DNA of 64,000 bases, taken from positions 164,686-228,685 of the forward strand of contig JAMYWO010000032.1 of assembly GCA_024220525.1 (NCBI GenBank), read 5' to 3'. Below are positions 25,101-37,200 of the stretch, one piece after another (position 1 is the first letter of the stretch; each line of letters opens with the position of its first letter). This DNA is from Cochliopodium minus. Lineage: Eukaryota; Discosea; Himatismenida; Cochliopodiidae. Made by a program: the position numbers and the translations under genes. A model generated the notes under the pieces. That model saw nothing but the letters and a program-made list of their open reading frames with translations, was not told where the DNA came from and searched no databases.

Positions 25101-25311
25101 CTTACCTCTTTATAAGGTTTTGATTCTTTTATTCATTTTACATAAAAATGTTTCATTTTATTTACAAAATTAGGTTTGGTCAGAACAGTTTGAGGATTCT
25201 TCCGTTTGTTGCGAGACTTTGCAGAACAACTTGGAGTACTGGAAGCTTCAAGCAGAGATAAATAACCAGCAAAATGAAAAGAAAGATCAAAACAATACAA
25301 ACAACAAATGA
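21917..25311 (+). CDS. Class I cyclic nucleotide phosphodiesterase with N-terminal DEP domain
   Basis: Firm exons: 22111-22344, 22789-22959, 23242-23403, 23864-24103, 24338-24562, 24690-24838, 24904-25116 and 25174-25311 (TGA). A 16-nt first exon at 21917-21932 is a tentative start that keeps phase. The first 90 residues form a DEP domain (TAFFGYDAVSFISKHFA ... FADEKTFQYYL). The catalytic HD domain follows, with metal and substrate motifs HNSTHASDV, IHDFDHPGVNN, KCADISHTAK and PFMDRETGD. This is the PDE1/PDE4-type fold that hydrolyses 3',5'-cAMP and/or cGMP. DEP domains target regulators to membranes or G-protein receptors, so it is probably a membrane-recruited PDE. I do not know this exact DEP-PDE pairing as a common animal architecture. 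The C-terminus is Asn/Gln-rich. Exons here are more GC-rich than most of the window. Confidence 0.88.
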
Positions 25312-25417
25312 ATAAATAAATAAAATGTTTTTAAAAATACTGAGTGAAAGCGAAAAATTTTTAATATTAACTCTGTTCGAAGAAAAAAAAATGTAAAAGA
25401 CAAATTAATTTAATAAA

Positions 25418-26740
25418 TCACCATTTCTCAAGCACCTTATTTATTTTGTTGAGTTTCTCTTCTTCGGAAGTATCATCAGAATCAGAATAAGAAGTGGTGG
25501 AATTGGAATCTTCTTTATTATTGATTTTGTTTTCCCAATCCTTCATCTTCTTCTCTAATTCCCTCACTTTCTCAGAATCCTCACTAGATTTTTTCTCTTT
25601 GAGTTTTTTTTCTTTGGGAGATTCTTCCTCCTCCTTGGTGGGAGATGGAACATCCTTATCCTTGTTGTTCCAAACCTTGATTTTGGATTCGATCATGTTC
25701 ATTATTTTTTTATCCTCAGAATCCTTGGAATCATCCTCATCCTCAGAGGTCTTATCAGTATCAGAGGAATCCTCGTCACTATGTTTCTTATTTTGTTTCT
25801 TGGGCTCATCCTTAAGCTCTTCTTTTTTTGGCTCCTCTTTGTGGCTCTCTTCTTTCTTTGGCTCCTCTTCTTTCTTGTGCTCTTTATGATCTTCCTTCTT
25901 TGGTTCCTCTTTCTTGTGCTCTTCCTTCTTTGGCTCCTCTTTGTGATTATCTTTATGATCTTCTTTCTTTGGCTCCTCTTTTTTGTGATCCTCTTTATGA
26001 TCTTCCTTCTTTGGCTCTTGTTTGTGATTTTCTTTAGGGTTCTCTTTGTGCTCTTCCTTCTTTGGCTGATCTTTCTTGTTCTCTTCTTTTTCGTGATCAT
26101 TATCTTCTTTATGATCAGAATCAGTATCCTCTGAGGAAGAAGAAGAAGAAGAAGAATCCTTATTCTTCTTGTTATTTTCTTTATCCTGGTTTTTAATTTC
26201 TTTATCTTTGTTGTCTTCCTCCTCATTATTATTATTATTATCTTCTTTATGTTTTCCCTTAGGTTTTCCAGTGGGCTCACTACCATCGAGCCATGAAGAT
26301 ATCACGTCCAATACCTTATTATCTTTGTCTTTATTTTTCATATCTTGCAATATCTCTTTTTTCCTTTGCAATGTCAACCCTCCCCTGGATTTTTCTTTTT
26401 CCAATTTGCCCTTTTTGGGCTTTTCTTTGTTATTTTTATTATCTTTTTCTTTTTCCACTTTCACTCCTTTAATTTCTCCTATAGATTTCGCAGACTTCAA
26501 TTTCATGGGATTACTTGATAATTCTTTTTCTAATTCTTCGTCTCCACCACTATTTATGAAAACATATAAAGTTTATATAAATATTTATACCGTACATTTT
26601 TATTTCAAAAATTTTAAATTGAAGGGTTTTAAATATATACTTTTGCTATTTAGATGATATTTTTATATATACCTAATCCAAGATGCAAGTGCCGCATTAA
26701 CACCTTGATTATTTTTCTCTCCTTTTTTGCTATTGCTCAT
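25418..26740 (-). CDS. Unknown Lys/Glu/Pro repeat protein
   Basis: Two exons: 26740-26673 and 26549-25418, joined at a phase-2 intron. I do not recognise a domain. The first 60 residues (AALASWIRSGGDEELEKEL) and a later VLDVISSWLDGSEP are the only ordered-looking parts. Both pair Trp with small residues and acidic helices, so they may be two copies of a short helical motif; a third version, KVWNNKDK, comes later. Residues about 150-260 are repeats of KKEDHKEEPKKEEH with a period of about 8-11. The C-terminal half is Ser/Asp-rich with several SDSDDTSEEE acidic clusters, ending NKVLEKW. Likely disordered and phosphorylated. Its stop lies 106 bp from the stop of the convergent PDE gene. Confidence 0.75.
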
Positions 26741-27007
26741 TGAGAATTTCTTTCAAATATTTTTTTATTTATTAAATATTTTATTTATATTTCTCTTTTG
26801 TTGAAGTAAATTGATATAAAATAAAGTTATGATGGGAATATACATCGTTATACTTGCACTTTAGAGCTCATATATATAATCAAAGAAATATTTTATAAAA
26901 AAAAAAAAATTCCAAAGATTTCCTAGAGTTGAATGTAATAATTTAATTGATAGAAAGATGCATGTGATGTTGATGCAACTTGTATTTTTCGAAAAATGAG
27001 AATTTTA

Positions 27008-27856
27008 TTAATTTTTCTTTTTTCCTTTTTCACGATCACCAAACAATTTATCCTCATCCATCTCCTCATCATCGTCTTCCTTGAGGATTTTGGTTCCATT
27101 GACGTAATCTTGCAAATTTCTTTCAGTCAATTGTTGTCTGACCAATTCAATCTGATCCAAAAAGACACCATGTTGATTAGAGATGATTTCTTGTTTGAGG
27201 GCCTCAGGATTAGAAAGGAGTTCTTGCATAAATTGCCATTTATGGATCAATTCGATATCATATTCGTTCAAATCTGCGATCTTCTCTTCTCCTTGCTCGA
27301 TGATAGGGGTAGGTTCTGGATCAGTATACAATTCATGTCCTGCGTGTTTGAATAGATCTTCTTTCTCGATGAGATATTGATACCAATCGTTTTTGTGATT
27401 GGCATGTTTCTCTTTCAACATCTTTTCATATTTTTCTCTTTGTTCATATCTTCATAATCATTTTTTTATTTTTTGATTAAATGTTATTGAAGGGATAAAA
27501 ATAGTATAAAAAATTTTTCTAACGTCATTTTGGATACATGTGGTTTTAATTTCCTTCTATAGATTGCATCATAGAGCATTCTTTGTTTGAATTTGGAGAA
27601 AAATTTAGGATGCAATTTTTCTTTGATTTTTATCCCAGATTTTTTCGTAATTACACCATCATTGATCAATTGTCTGATTCCCTCTCCTTTTTATTGTTAA
27701 TATAATTAGGTGTTTTTTAATTTTTTTAATAGTAGATGATATACTTGTTTTAATTTGGGATATTTTTTCCATTTGTTGAGGATCGAGCCATACTCTCTTA
27801 TCTCCACATTGCAAAATTTCTTTTGCCAATCTTTTTTGCATAGCAAGTTGCACCAT
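27008..27856 (-). CDS. Protein with the N-terminal domain of ribosomal protein eL19 fused to an unknown C-terminal region
   Basis: Exons 27856-27745, 27686-27524 and 27449-27008 give 717 nt, 238 aa. Residues 1-57 are clear eL19 domain I: MVQLAMQKRLAKEILQCG, KRVWLDPQQMEKIS, GIRQLINDGVI. The conserved Arg-rich middle of eL19 (the RRKGRHxGxGKRKGT region) and the WxRRxRxLRRLL helix are absent. Instead comes HPKFFSKFKQRM, a helical linker (YEQREKYEKMLKEKHANHK), and a mixed helical domain (DWYQYLIEKEDLFKHAGHELY ... YDIELIHKWQFMQELL) with an acidic/basic end (DDDEEMDEDKLFGD). It is therefore not an ordinary cytosolic eL19 (about 180-200 aa, strongly basic). It could be a mitochondrial-ribosome or assembly-factor protein that took over the eL19 head; function is not known. 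Confidence 0.7.
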
Positions 27857-27982
27857 TTTCTAATAGTTCAATTTTTTTTTGAAAAAATAAATAGATCTAT
27901 AAAATCATCATAAACAAGCAATTGATAAAAATATATTAATTTCATCAATGATATTGCAAAAATACACAATGAAAAAAATAAT

Positions 27983-29342
27983 TTAATTTGTGGTTTCAAG
28001 ATTGATGGAAGTATCTTTCTTTTTTCTTTTGTGAGATTCGACTCTGCTTGGAGGTGGAGGACCTCTTACAAAAAAAATCGGAGATTTCTCAGGTTCAACA
28101 AAAATATTCTTCATTTTGGGGTTATCATTCTCCTTTAATTTTTTATCAAGAATCTTCAACATCTTTTGTCTTTTGGATTCTGCTTTATCACTGTGGAGAT
28201 TAAAAAGATTGAATAATAATTAATTATATATCAATTAAGAATGATTTTTACGATTTGGTTGGAGAAATGTAATTTTGAGCATAATTATCAGAATGATCAT
28301 TCTCACTATTGACGATGGAACGAGTCCATTTTTCGATTAATTCCTGCGCCATTTGTTTATTGTGCAATGTCTCTTTTGGATGATTGATAAAAGATTTGAT
28401 GATTCTTCCAATTTGACTGATTTTGATTTCTTCATGATGATTATCCCATTTGGAGCCAGAAATGATGTTCATCAATTCTAACAATTTAGATCTTACTTCC
28501 AATGAAGGTAGCACGCCCTTTTTAGGAGATATGAGCCATTTATTGAAGGTATGTAAGATTTGTTGGCTGAGCAAAACTTCTTGCATGTATGTTTTTCTCA
28601 TCAACTCCTCTAATTTTGGCAATAACTTTAATTTATCTAATGCTGGCCTTTTATTTTTGAGGGAGTGTAAATCATTTCTATATGCATCTTCCATATCTTT
28701 GAGCAATTGTATTGCCAATTGTTCATTTTCTGCTCTTTCGCTCTCTAAAATTTTTTTATTTGATCTTCTAGATGGTTTTTTTGTATTTTCTTCCAAAATC
28801 AAATCAAATGTGCCTATATATCAAAATTTAATAAATATATAATGATTTTAATGTTTTTATTTGTTTTTTACTTTTCTCTTTTTCTTCTTTTGTTGTTGAA
28901 AGATTCAAGTCATCAGCATCTTTTTTTTTATCTTCCCCCTTTCTTTTTCTCTTTTTCGTTGATTTAGTAGATTTTGTTGGTGTTTTTTTGGTTCTTTTTT
29001 GAATTCTCTTTAGATTTTGTTGTTGAACCTCTTTATAAAATTTATATAAATATAAATCAAACCAATATTGAAGGAGAAATAATTTTTAAAAAAATATTTA
29101 CTCTTATCATCAAAATCCTCGTTTGTTCCTGCTTCTGCTTTTAAATCTATATTAATATCATCGTCATCCCCAAAGAGAGAATTGTAAGAATCATCCTGTT
29201 CTTGGTCTTCCTCAACTTCCATATGGGATTTTTCAGGTTTTTTCTCTTCTTCTATATTTTCTTTGATTTCAATATTTTCTTTTATTTCAATGGTTTCTTC
29301 TTTTATGTCTTCATTTTTGATCTCATTTGTAACTTCACTCAT
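27983..29342 (-). CDS. IWS1: IWS1/SPN1 transcription elongation factor
   Basis: Four exons, roughly 29342-29103, about 29035-28870, 28817-28252 and 28192-27983. The N-terminal third is very acidic (EEDQEQDDSYNSLFGDDDD), then a Lys/Arg-rich linker. The folded TFIIS-N/LW-type domain follows (LPKLEELMRKTYMQEVLL ... LPSLEVRSKLLELMNIISG ... SQIGRIIKSFINHPKETL then QMAQELIEKWTRSIV). The I-G-(R/K)-(I/V)-(I/V) and L-I-x-x-W-(T/S)-R pair is diagnostic. IWS1/Spn1 binds Spt6 and RNA polymerase II during elongation. The C-terminal tail carries PPPPSRVESHKRKKKD, a basic nuclear-type stretch. Length (about 400 aa) matches the yeast protein. Confidence 0.87.
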
Positions 29343-29784
29343 TCTATCGATTTTTTTTTATATATTTTTATTGAATGGTGAAATTCTTTCATTTTTGGGT
29401 TGATATAATTTCAATTTAGATTTGATCAAAACGATTTGAGTTGGATTTAATCAATAAATTGTAAATTTTGGCAATAATTCTGCAAAGTCTGTGAAATGAT
29501 TTACAAATATTAATCAGCTCAAAAAGATGAACATGAATTCAAATTCTAAGTTTTTATGAATGGCAAACAAAAATTCTTAGTCTTAAAATTTGCTCAATAG
29601 TTTTATGAATATGATATTTTGCTTTTTTATTTTATGATATAATAACTGATGCATCGTACTTTTACATACAAATTCTTTTTTTTTCATTTATAAATTAAAT
29701 TCATTAAATAAATAAATAAAAAAATTAAAGAATTTATATATTCTTTTTTTTTGTTGAAGTATAGAGGATATATTTGCAATAAAA
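29343..29784. promoter_or_regulatory. Divergent intergenic region, IWS1 (-) and Caprin-like (+)
   Basis: 442 bp without an exon. It is less repetitive than introns here and likely holds two promoters back to back. A T-rich run (29676-29690, 29743-29752) lies just before the + gene. No recognised core element could be assigned. Confidence 0.4.
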
Positions 29785-30866
29785 ATGTCTGATAATAATA
29801 CAAATATCGAACAAAATAATGAAAATAATACTCAAGAAAGTACCCCTCAACAACCAACATTTATATTATCTCCTTTAGAACAACAACAACTTCAACGTTT
29901 AAAAGAAGAAAATAAAAATCCATATATCTTCGCAATAAACAAGAAAACCAAGGCAATAAATAAAAAACTTTCTAAATTAAAAAAAATAGAAGAATTACAT
30001 AAATCTGGAAAGGAGTTAAATAAAACTCAATTAGAATCTTATGACAGAATCAAACCTCTTCAAAAAAAATTATCTCATTTTGAAGATTTGAAAAAAAATT
30101 ATATTCAAATCGCTGAAAATGTAAGATTGATTTCATCTATTTATTTTATTTCATCTAACAAATATATTTTTATTTCACTTTCATTTTAAAATATCTCAGC
30201 AAAAGGTAATTATATTTTTTATTTTTTTTTTTTTTATTTTGTTAATATTAACAAATACATCTTAATTCATAGAAAAATGATCCTTCCATTTTATTATTCT
30301 CTCTCATTCAAGCTATTGCTGTTGAATCTAAAGCACACAACGATAAGTTTGCACTTCAACATACCAGACTCACAAAATTCAGAGATCTTCTCTTTCAAGA
30401 AGCAACCGGATTTTCTGATTTCCAAAAATCAGTTGACAATTCCAACTCTCTCTTGCAAAGATTCGTAGAGAGCTCTGAAACCATTGCCTTTGACGAAATC
30501 ACCTTCAAACAACTCAGAACCGACTTGCTTGATACCACCCTTGGTATCAATGGAATGGCTCAATTTGAAATCAGCAAGAATAAACAATTGGAAAAGAAAC
30601 GTATCAAAGAACAAGAAGAACTTGAAAAGAAACAAAAGGAACTTCAGTAATCAATTTTTAAACTATTGCATCTGTTATTTTTAAAAAGATATTAATTTTT
30701 TTCATAAAGGGCTCAAAACAATAAAAATAGAGACAATAGAAACAAGGGAAACAACAACAGAAATAGAGACAACAATAGAGGGGACAACAGAGACAACAGA
30801 GACAACAGAAACAAAAATAGAGACAACAATAGAAATCGTGAAAATAATAATAGAAGACAAAACTAA
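29785..30866 (+). CDS. Caprin-like RNA-granule protein with C-terminal RN-rich tail
   Basis: Exons 29785-30120, a candidate 6-nt exon 30200-30205, 30273-30646 and 30710-30866 give 873 nt, 290 aa. Residues 50-115 match the start of the Caprin-1 helical domain: AINKKLSKLKKIEELHKSGK, LNKTQLESYDRI, LSHFEDLKKNYIQIAEN (Caprin-1 has a similar V-DKK-R-LEKKK-KL-Y, L-QDQL-A-SKY-EV series). The final 52 residues are nearly all Asn, Arg, Asp, Lys and Gly in RDNRN/NRNRDNN repeats, functionally equivalent to the RGG box of Caprin-1. Caprins bind G3BP and FMRP and organise stress granules; RNA binding here is inferred from the tail and the family. Family assignment is moderate, since the core domain is divergent. 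Confidence 0.6.
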
Positions 30867-31091
30867 TACCTCTATATTGAAGAAATCCAATTACCACCAT
30901 CCTTTACCTAATTATTAAAAACATCTTATACCAAATTTTTTTAATTCAATTTGATACATATAATACAATTTGTAAAATCATCATTTGTTCTGAAAATTTT
31001 TAATTTGATTTTATAAATATTTTATAATTAAGCAAGTCAATGCTTAGTTTTTTGTTTGGAAAAAAATGAAACAAATTTTTTATTAAATGAA

Positions 31092-33799
31092 TTAGAGTTT
31101 AGAATTCCAATTGAAATGAAATGTGAAAGATCCACTTTGAGTATCAATGTTTGGTAATTGCATTGTATTCTTGGATCCAACAACGTTTGGATTATTTGAT
31201 TGGTCCAAATCTGAAGAAAGAAGATCAATAGGGTTTATTCCATCGGGTATTTTTTTGTTAGGATTGAGGATGTTGTTTGGATCGAGGGATACTTTCAAGG
31301 TCTTCATCAATCTAACTGCATCGATGCCCAACTCATCAACAACAAATTCTCTTTTACCCAAACCAACTCCATGTTCTCCCGTACAAGTTCCATCCATTCT
31401 GATTGCTCTCTGAATCATTCTTTTGTTAATATCAGTTGCTTCTTGCACTTCAGTTGGATTATTAGGATCGAATAAAATGAAAAGATGAAAGTTTCCATCC
31501 TGAATTAAAAAATATTTTAAAATAAAATTGAAAAAAGATTTAAAAAGAATAAATAAGTTTTATTTACTCCAGAGTGAGCAGCGATAGGAGCAAACAGACG
31601 TTGGTTCAATAACTCTTTTTTGGTTTCGGAAACACACTCACCTAAACGGGAGATAGGAACACAGACATCGGTGGTCCATATTTTGAGTCCCTTTTCTTTA
31701 GGACGCAAAATTTCGGTGGCAAAAAGTGCCGCTTTACGAGCTTTCCAAAGAATATCTCTTTCTAAAAAAATCGATTATTTTTAAATTTAAAATCAAAAAT
31801 AAAAATAAATCATTTATATAAATAAAAAGAGTTTAAATCTAAAAAAGTTGAATTGAAAATTTGTTAGTAAAAATGCTTGTTAATTGGATCAACATTAATC
31901 AACATATAGAAATGATAATATGATATTTGGATGTCATTGATCAAGTATATAGTATCTTTTGTTGAGATATAAAAATTGATCCAAATTATAATATGGCGCA
32001 GATTAAATTCTCACAAAAAAATTTTCATGACAAAATTAATTTTTATTAATTTGATTTAGTTAATAAATTTTTATTTTTTTTTACCTTCTTCGGTCTTTGT
32101 AAAGAGCAAATCACTTCCGTTGTGGATGTTGCAGATTTTGCGGACTGCATCCTCTTGTTCATTGAGGATCTTTTGGCTGTTATGTCCAAACTCGAAATAG
32201 AGGGTGGTCTTTTCAACAAATTTGTAGTTGAAGCGGAGATTAAGCGCTCTCATCATCACATCATCTATTTTTTGTGAAAATTTTTTTTTGTTAAAATTAA
32301 AAATAATGTTCCAAAAAAAAAAAGTTTGTATTTTGTATTCAAACTGATTAAAAAAAATTTATCAAATAAAAAAAATTTAAAATTAAATTTAGAAAAAAAT
32401 CAAAAGGATAAAAAAAAATTTTATTGAAGAAAAAAAAAAATTTTAAATAATAAAAATTTAAATTTTTTTTAATGAGTGAAATAATACAATATTATTTTTT
32501 GCAATAAAATGTATATTTTTTTTTTCAATAAACTTGAAATGATTTTTTTCTTTCTTACCCATCAATTCGACCATGGAAATGGTGTTGATATCAACACCAT
32601 CATGCTTTTGTTGGATGAGATCAATGACAACTTGGCAAGCGTCCTCGATGGAGTCGAAACAAACAGTGCAAGCGGAAATGGCTTTGGGGATCTTGCAAAT
32701 CTTGATGGTGGCTTTCACCACTACTCCCAATGTTCCTTCGCTTCCAACAAACAACCTTGTGAGGTCGTACCCTGACGAGCTTTTTCTCGCTTTGGTGGAG
32801 GTTTTTATTCTCGTTCCGTTGGCGAGGATGACGTCGAGTGAGATTGTGTTTTCTTTCTGTGAATAAAAAAAATTTTTAAGTAAAAAATCTGATTCAAATA
32901 ATTAATTTAATTATTATTATATTATTATTTAAAAATAAATTTAAATAATATTTATAAATTTAAATAATATTTAATTCATTTTTTGAATTTCAATGAATGA
33001 ATTATATTTTATTCGCCGAAATTAATTTTGTACTCTTCATTGTTGATCTCTTACCATCGTTCCGTATCTGACCGCTTTGGTACCCGAAGCACAAGTGCTG
33101 ATCATTCCACCAATTGTGGCGTTCGGACCTGATAAAAAAAAAAGAGATAGTTAATCGAAGAGTTGATATCAAAAAAAGAAATTGATTTATTAATTATTCC
33201 TATAGAATTTTTTTTTTCCTATTTTTTAATTTATAATTTTTATTTTTTTTAATTAATCTAACCTGCATCAATTGGAAAAACATATCCTTTTTCCTTCAAG
33301 ATAGAATTCAGTTTTGGGAATGAGATTCCTGGTTCCACATCGACAGTAGAGTCTTGCTGCGAGAGAAGAAAAAGAAAATAAAAAAGAATTTTGGCGAAAT
33401 TTTGCGTCATAAAAAATTAAATTAAAAAAATTTTAATATATACTAACGATACTCTTATATCCTATATACATATGGGATTTATATTAAATATATATATATT
33501 TTTTTTACCTCATTTATAGATATGACCTTATCCATCTTCTCAAATGACATCACCACACTCCCATTTCCTGTGGTCAAAATTTGCCCTTCAAGACTTGTTC
33601 CCTTTCCATAGGAAATGACAACTATCTTGTGTTCATTGGCGATTCTCAAGATCTGTTGCACCTCAGTAGCATTGATGGGATATATAACCACTTCTGGTCT
33701 ATGTAGTGGAATGTTGTGGGAATAATCTTTTCCAAATAAACTTGTTGATTCTTCTGATTGATCAAATCTTTCTCCCAACAATTCTTTAATCTTGTGCAT
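31092..33799 (-). CDS. FAD-linked D-lactate dehydrogenase (LDHD/DLD type)
   Basis: Seven or eight exons from ATG at 33799 to the stop at 31092. Order: RPEVVIYPINATEVQQIL and SYGKGTSLEGQ (FAD-binding PCMH fold), VEPGISFPKLNS, the GGMISTCASGTKAVRYGTM FAD signature, VGSEGTLGVVVKATIKI, then in the substrate domain VPISRL, FAPIAAHSGDGNFHL, and the C-terminal TCTGEHGVGLGKREFV and LDPNNILNPNK. These are the conserved His-Gly-Asp-Gly-Asn-His and GEHG-G motifs of the D-lactate/glycolate dehydrogenase family. It oxidises D-lactate to pyruvate and passes electrons to the respiratory chain through cytochrome c or quinone. A mitochondrial leader is not evident at the N-terminus (MHKIKELLGERF). One intron (31763-32084) holds a copy of the inverted-repeat element described separately. 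Confidence 0.92.
31861..32031 (+). mobile_element. Short inverted-repeat element, copy A (intron of D-LDH gene)
   Basis: About 170 bp similar to copy B at 36483-36652. The core, 31886-31982, begins GGATCAA and ends TTGATCC, with inner TCAACA and TGTTGA forming a second pair of inverted arms. The flank TTGTTAGT on the left and CAAAAAAATTTTCAT on the right are also shared. It lies on the strand opposite to the transcript. Non-coding and MITE-sized; no transposase is seen. Confidence 0.6.
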
Positions 33800-34276
33800 A
33801 TTATATCCAAGTTATTTTTAATCTAATCTTTTACTTTTTTTTTTTTTTATTTTTTTAAATGCTAGAAGGAGAAAGAAATTGGATTCTCTTTTTCAAACTT
33901 GTTGAATCATTGTGCAAATATCAAATTATTACAAATTTCAATTTTTTCAAAAATGGATTTATCCATGTTGCTTAAAAACTATCGGAAAGATATTTCCCAA
34001 TAATTAAAAATTTTTCTAATTTTAACGAAAGAGATGAATGAATGATTTATTCAATTTTATTTTCTTCAAATATAATTTTTCATATATCCTATTTTCATTG
34101 AAAGCAAGGGTAAAAAAGGGATTTATTGATATATATTTTGCCGATCTATATTCATCTTTTATATCTCATATCCACATTAAAAAAGAAAAATATTTAAAAG
34201 AAGAATAAATAAAATTGTTTGAGATATCCACACAGATTTTTTTAATTTGTATAATAAAACATATTGAGATCAACAT
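33800..34276. promoter_or_regulatory. Divergent intergenic region, D-LDH (-) and RCC1-RasGEF (+)
   Basis: 477 bp without an exon. A poly-T/A run at about 33835-33855 follows the D-LDH start. The rest is mixed sequence of higher complexity than introns and presumably holds both promoters. No element I can name. Confidence 0.4.
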
Positions 34277-37200
34277 ATGAAAAGAATCTTGCAAGATATA
34301 GAAAAAGAGGGGATCTATTTTGTAACAGATAAGAATGTCCAAATAGATATTAGCGAAACAATCAAATTTGATACTATAGTGATCAAGAATCAAACAATAA
34401 AATCAATATCATTGGGCAGAAATCATTTCGCTGCCACCACAGAGACAGGATTGTTGTGGACATGGTAATAAATAGAATATAAAAATAATAGCGGCAACAA
34501 ATTTAAAAAATTTATAAATTGTACTTAACCAAATTGATATAATTGCTTGATTAAATGGAGGATCCATTCAAAGTGATAAATTATTATTGAATATTGAAGA
34601 TTCTTAAGATATTTTTAACATATTTTCAATTGAGATGAAAAATATAAATTATATTTCAACAAAGCAAATGATTGAATATTTATATAATAAAAATTAAAGG
34701 GGAGATGGATCAAACGGAGCACTGGGACATGGAAATTTTGAATCTGTTTCTTCTCCCACTGTAGTGATAAGAACAGGGCTGAGTATGTTAGGGGTTTCAC
34801 AAATCTCATGTTGTGGAGATCAAACAGCGGCAGTAACAATGGATGGAAAGCTTTTTTTGTGGTAAAAATTTTTTTTATTTTTTTATTTTTTATTTTAAAA
34901 TAAAACTTTATTAAAGGGGTTATGATACACAAAACAAACCAAGCAGTACACCAGTGGAAAAAATGGTGAACGGAGAAGTGAGTTCGGTTGAAGTGGGAGT
35001 GTCTCATTGCGTGGTTTTGTTAAAGACCGGAGCAGTGATCACGTTTGGTAACCAAAATGATTTTTAAAAAAAGTGTTGAGATCATAAAAAATATGTTTCA
35101 TTCAATGTTGTATGTTACTATTTGAAACAATTGATTATTTTTGAACATAAAAAATTCTTTTATTTTGAAATTTATATTCTAGAAATTAATTTAATGAAGG
35201 AAAATAAAAGAATTTTTTATTTATTTTTTAATTTTTTAATAGGGGGAAACACCAAAGGGTGTTTGGGAAGAAAAGATGTAGATGAAGGCTCATATAAAAC
35301 AACTGAACAGTCCACCAAAAAGATTTTATCAAATATCTATTTGATCAGTGCAGGAAATAACAACGGAAGCGCCATTTCATCTGACGCCAAATTATATATA
35401 TGGGGTGAGTTTTATGCTGAACATTTTGTTGAACCTACAAAGTTTGATCTCCCTCCAAAAAATGTCAGACCTAAAAAATTAGTTAATTCCAATTTAATGG
35501 TCATGATTTTATATGGTTATATTTTTTTTAAACATTTTTTAAAATTTTTTTTGAAAAATTTTTTTTAAAAAATTTTAGATGACGGTACTGTTAACTATTA
35601 TAGGAGAGACCTTGTCAAGATTGTAAAAATTATGTTTTTCATTTTAAATAAAGATTTATTGTTTGTCAGAGGAAATCTACTGCAAGTTTGGATATTTGCA
35701 ACGAAACAAAAACACAAAAAGAAGTGATTAGTTCTATATCTTGTTACCGCGACAAAACTTTTCTGATAAACAGTAAAAAAACTTTTTTTTTTCAAAAAAT
35801 TTTTTCTTAAATTTCAAATTTCTTTTCATTTAATTAAAAAAATCTACTAAACAAATTAGAGGGAGGAGAATTATTTTATTGGTCATCAGAACCAGTGAAT
35901 GGGATAGCAAAAACACCTACAAAACTAAAAAACATTCTAAAAGGATGCAAAATCGAAAAAATAGGCATGACAGACAACATTTTATTAGCCTCTATCTCCC
36001 TATCCAACACGGTCACTCTACAATTCTCCAAATTCAACCCTCCTGTAGTCAAAAAAGGAAATTTGGAGTCTTTGGTGGAGCATTTATTTAGCAGCATCCG
36101 TACCAATCGGTTCTTCGACACTTTTTTGCTCACCTATGTCTTGTTTGCTCAGCCCATTGAACTTTTCAAGCTGGTTGTTGATTATTACGAAAAAAGTAAT
36201 TTTTATTGTAATGTTGTAATGGAATTTCTCGAAAGATGGTTGTTGAGCAGGTAAAATTTTTTTTTTTTCTTTTTTATGTTGATCAACATGAAATACATCA
36301 TTATTTTCTGCAATTATCATTTTTGTAAGATAATGATAAGAAAAAAAAAATTTACTTTTTAAAAGTACTTAAATGAGGAAAGAAATTTCTTTGGAAGATC
36401 CACTTATGAAGAAATTCTTGGAATCATTAAAATTTCCAAACATCCTTTTATAAAATCAACTTCATTTATACAATTTGAAAATTTGTTAGTGAATTTTTCA
36501 AAGAATGGATCAATATCAATCAACATATACAAATGATAATATGATCATTTTCAATCAATGATCAATTTATATACTATCATATGTTGAAATATAAAATTTG
36601 ATCCAAATTATTTTGCTCATATTAAATTATTACAAAAAAATTTTCATTCTCAGGATTGAAATCTAAAATTTTTGATTTTCAACTTACAAAAAAATTTCAT
36701 AAATCATTTTTTAGAACTTATTTGCCAAATGAATTTGATAACATTGATCTAATCGAAAACATCCAAAATTTCCTAAACAAACTCCAAACTAAAGAAGCTG
36801 AAAATCTCAAAAACCTCCTTCTAACTTCCAACGTAAATACTGTGCCATACATTCCTAAGGAGCCCATCGACAGTCCCAATATATTCCTTCTTCACCCAAA
36901 GAAAGTGGCAGTGCATTTGTGCCGTGTCGACTTGTTTTTATTTTCTTCGATTGAGAGCAGGGAGTTGCTCACTCCGGCCAACAAAACACTGTCTCCTAAT
37001 CTTATCAGATATGTCAATTTTAATTCAAATGTAAAATTTTTTTTTTTTTTATTATTTTTTTTTATTTTTTTTTTGTTATTCTTTTTAAAATTAGTAAATT
37101 TTCTTTTAAAAATTCTAGTTAATTTTCAATTTTAAATTTGTTATATTACTTTAAATTTTCTTTTTAGTTCCAATCGTGGTTTTTCACTACCCTTCTCAAA

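Noticed and set aside
25494-26134. Ser/Leu plus-strand frames
   Set aside because: Antisense of the Lys/Glu repeat protein.
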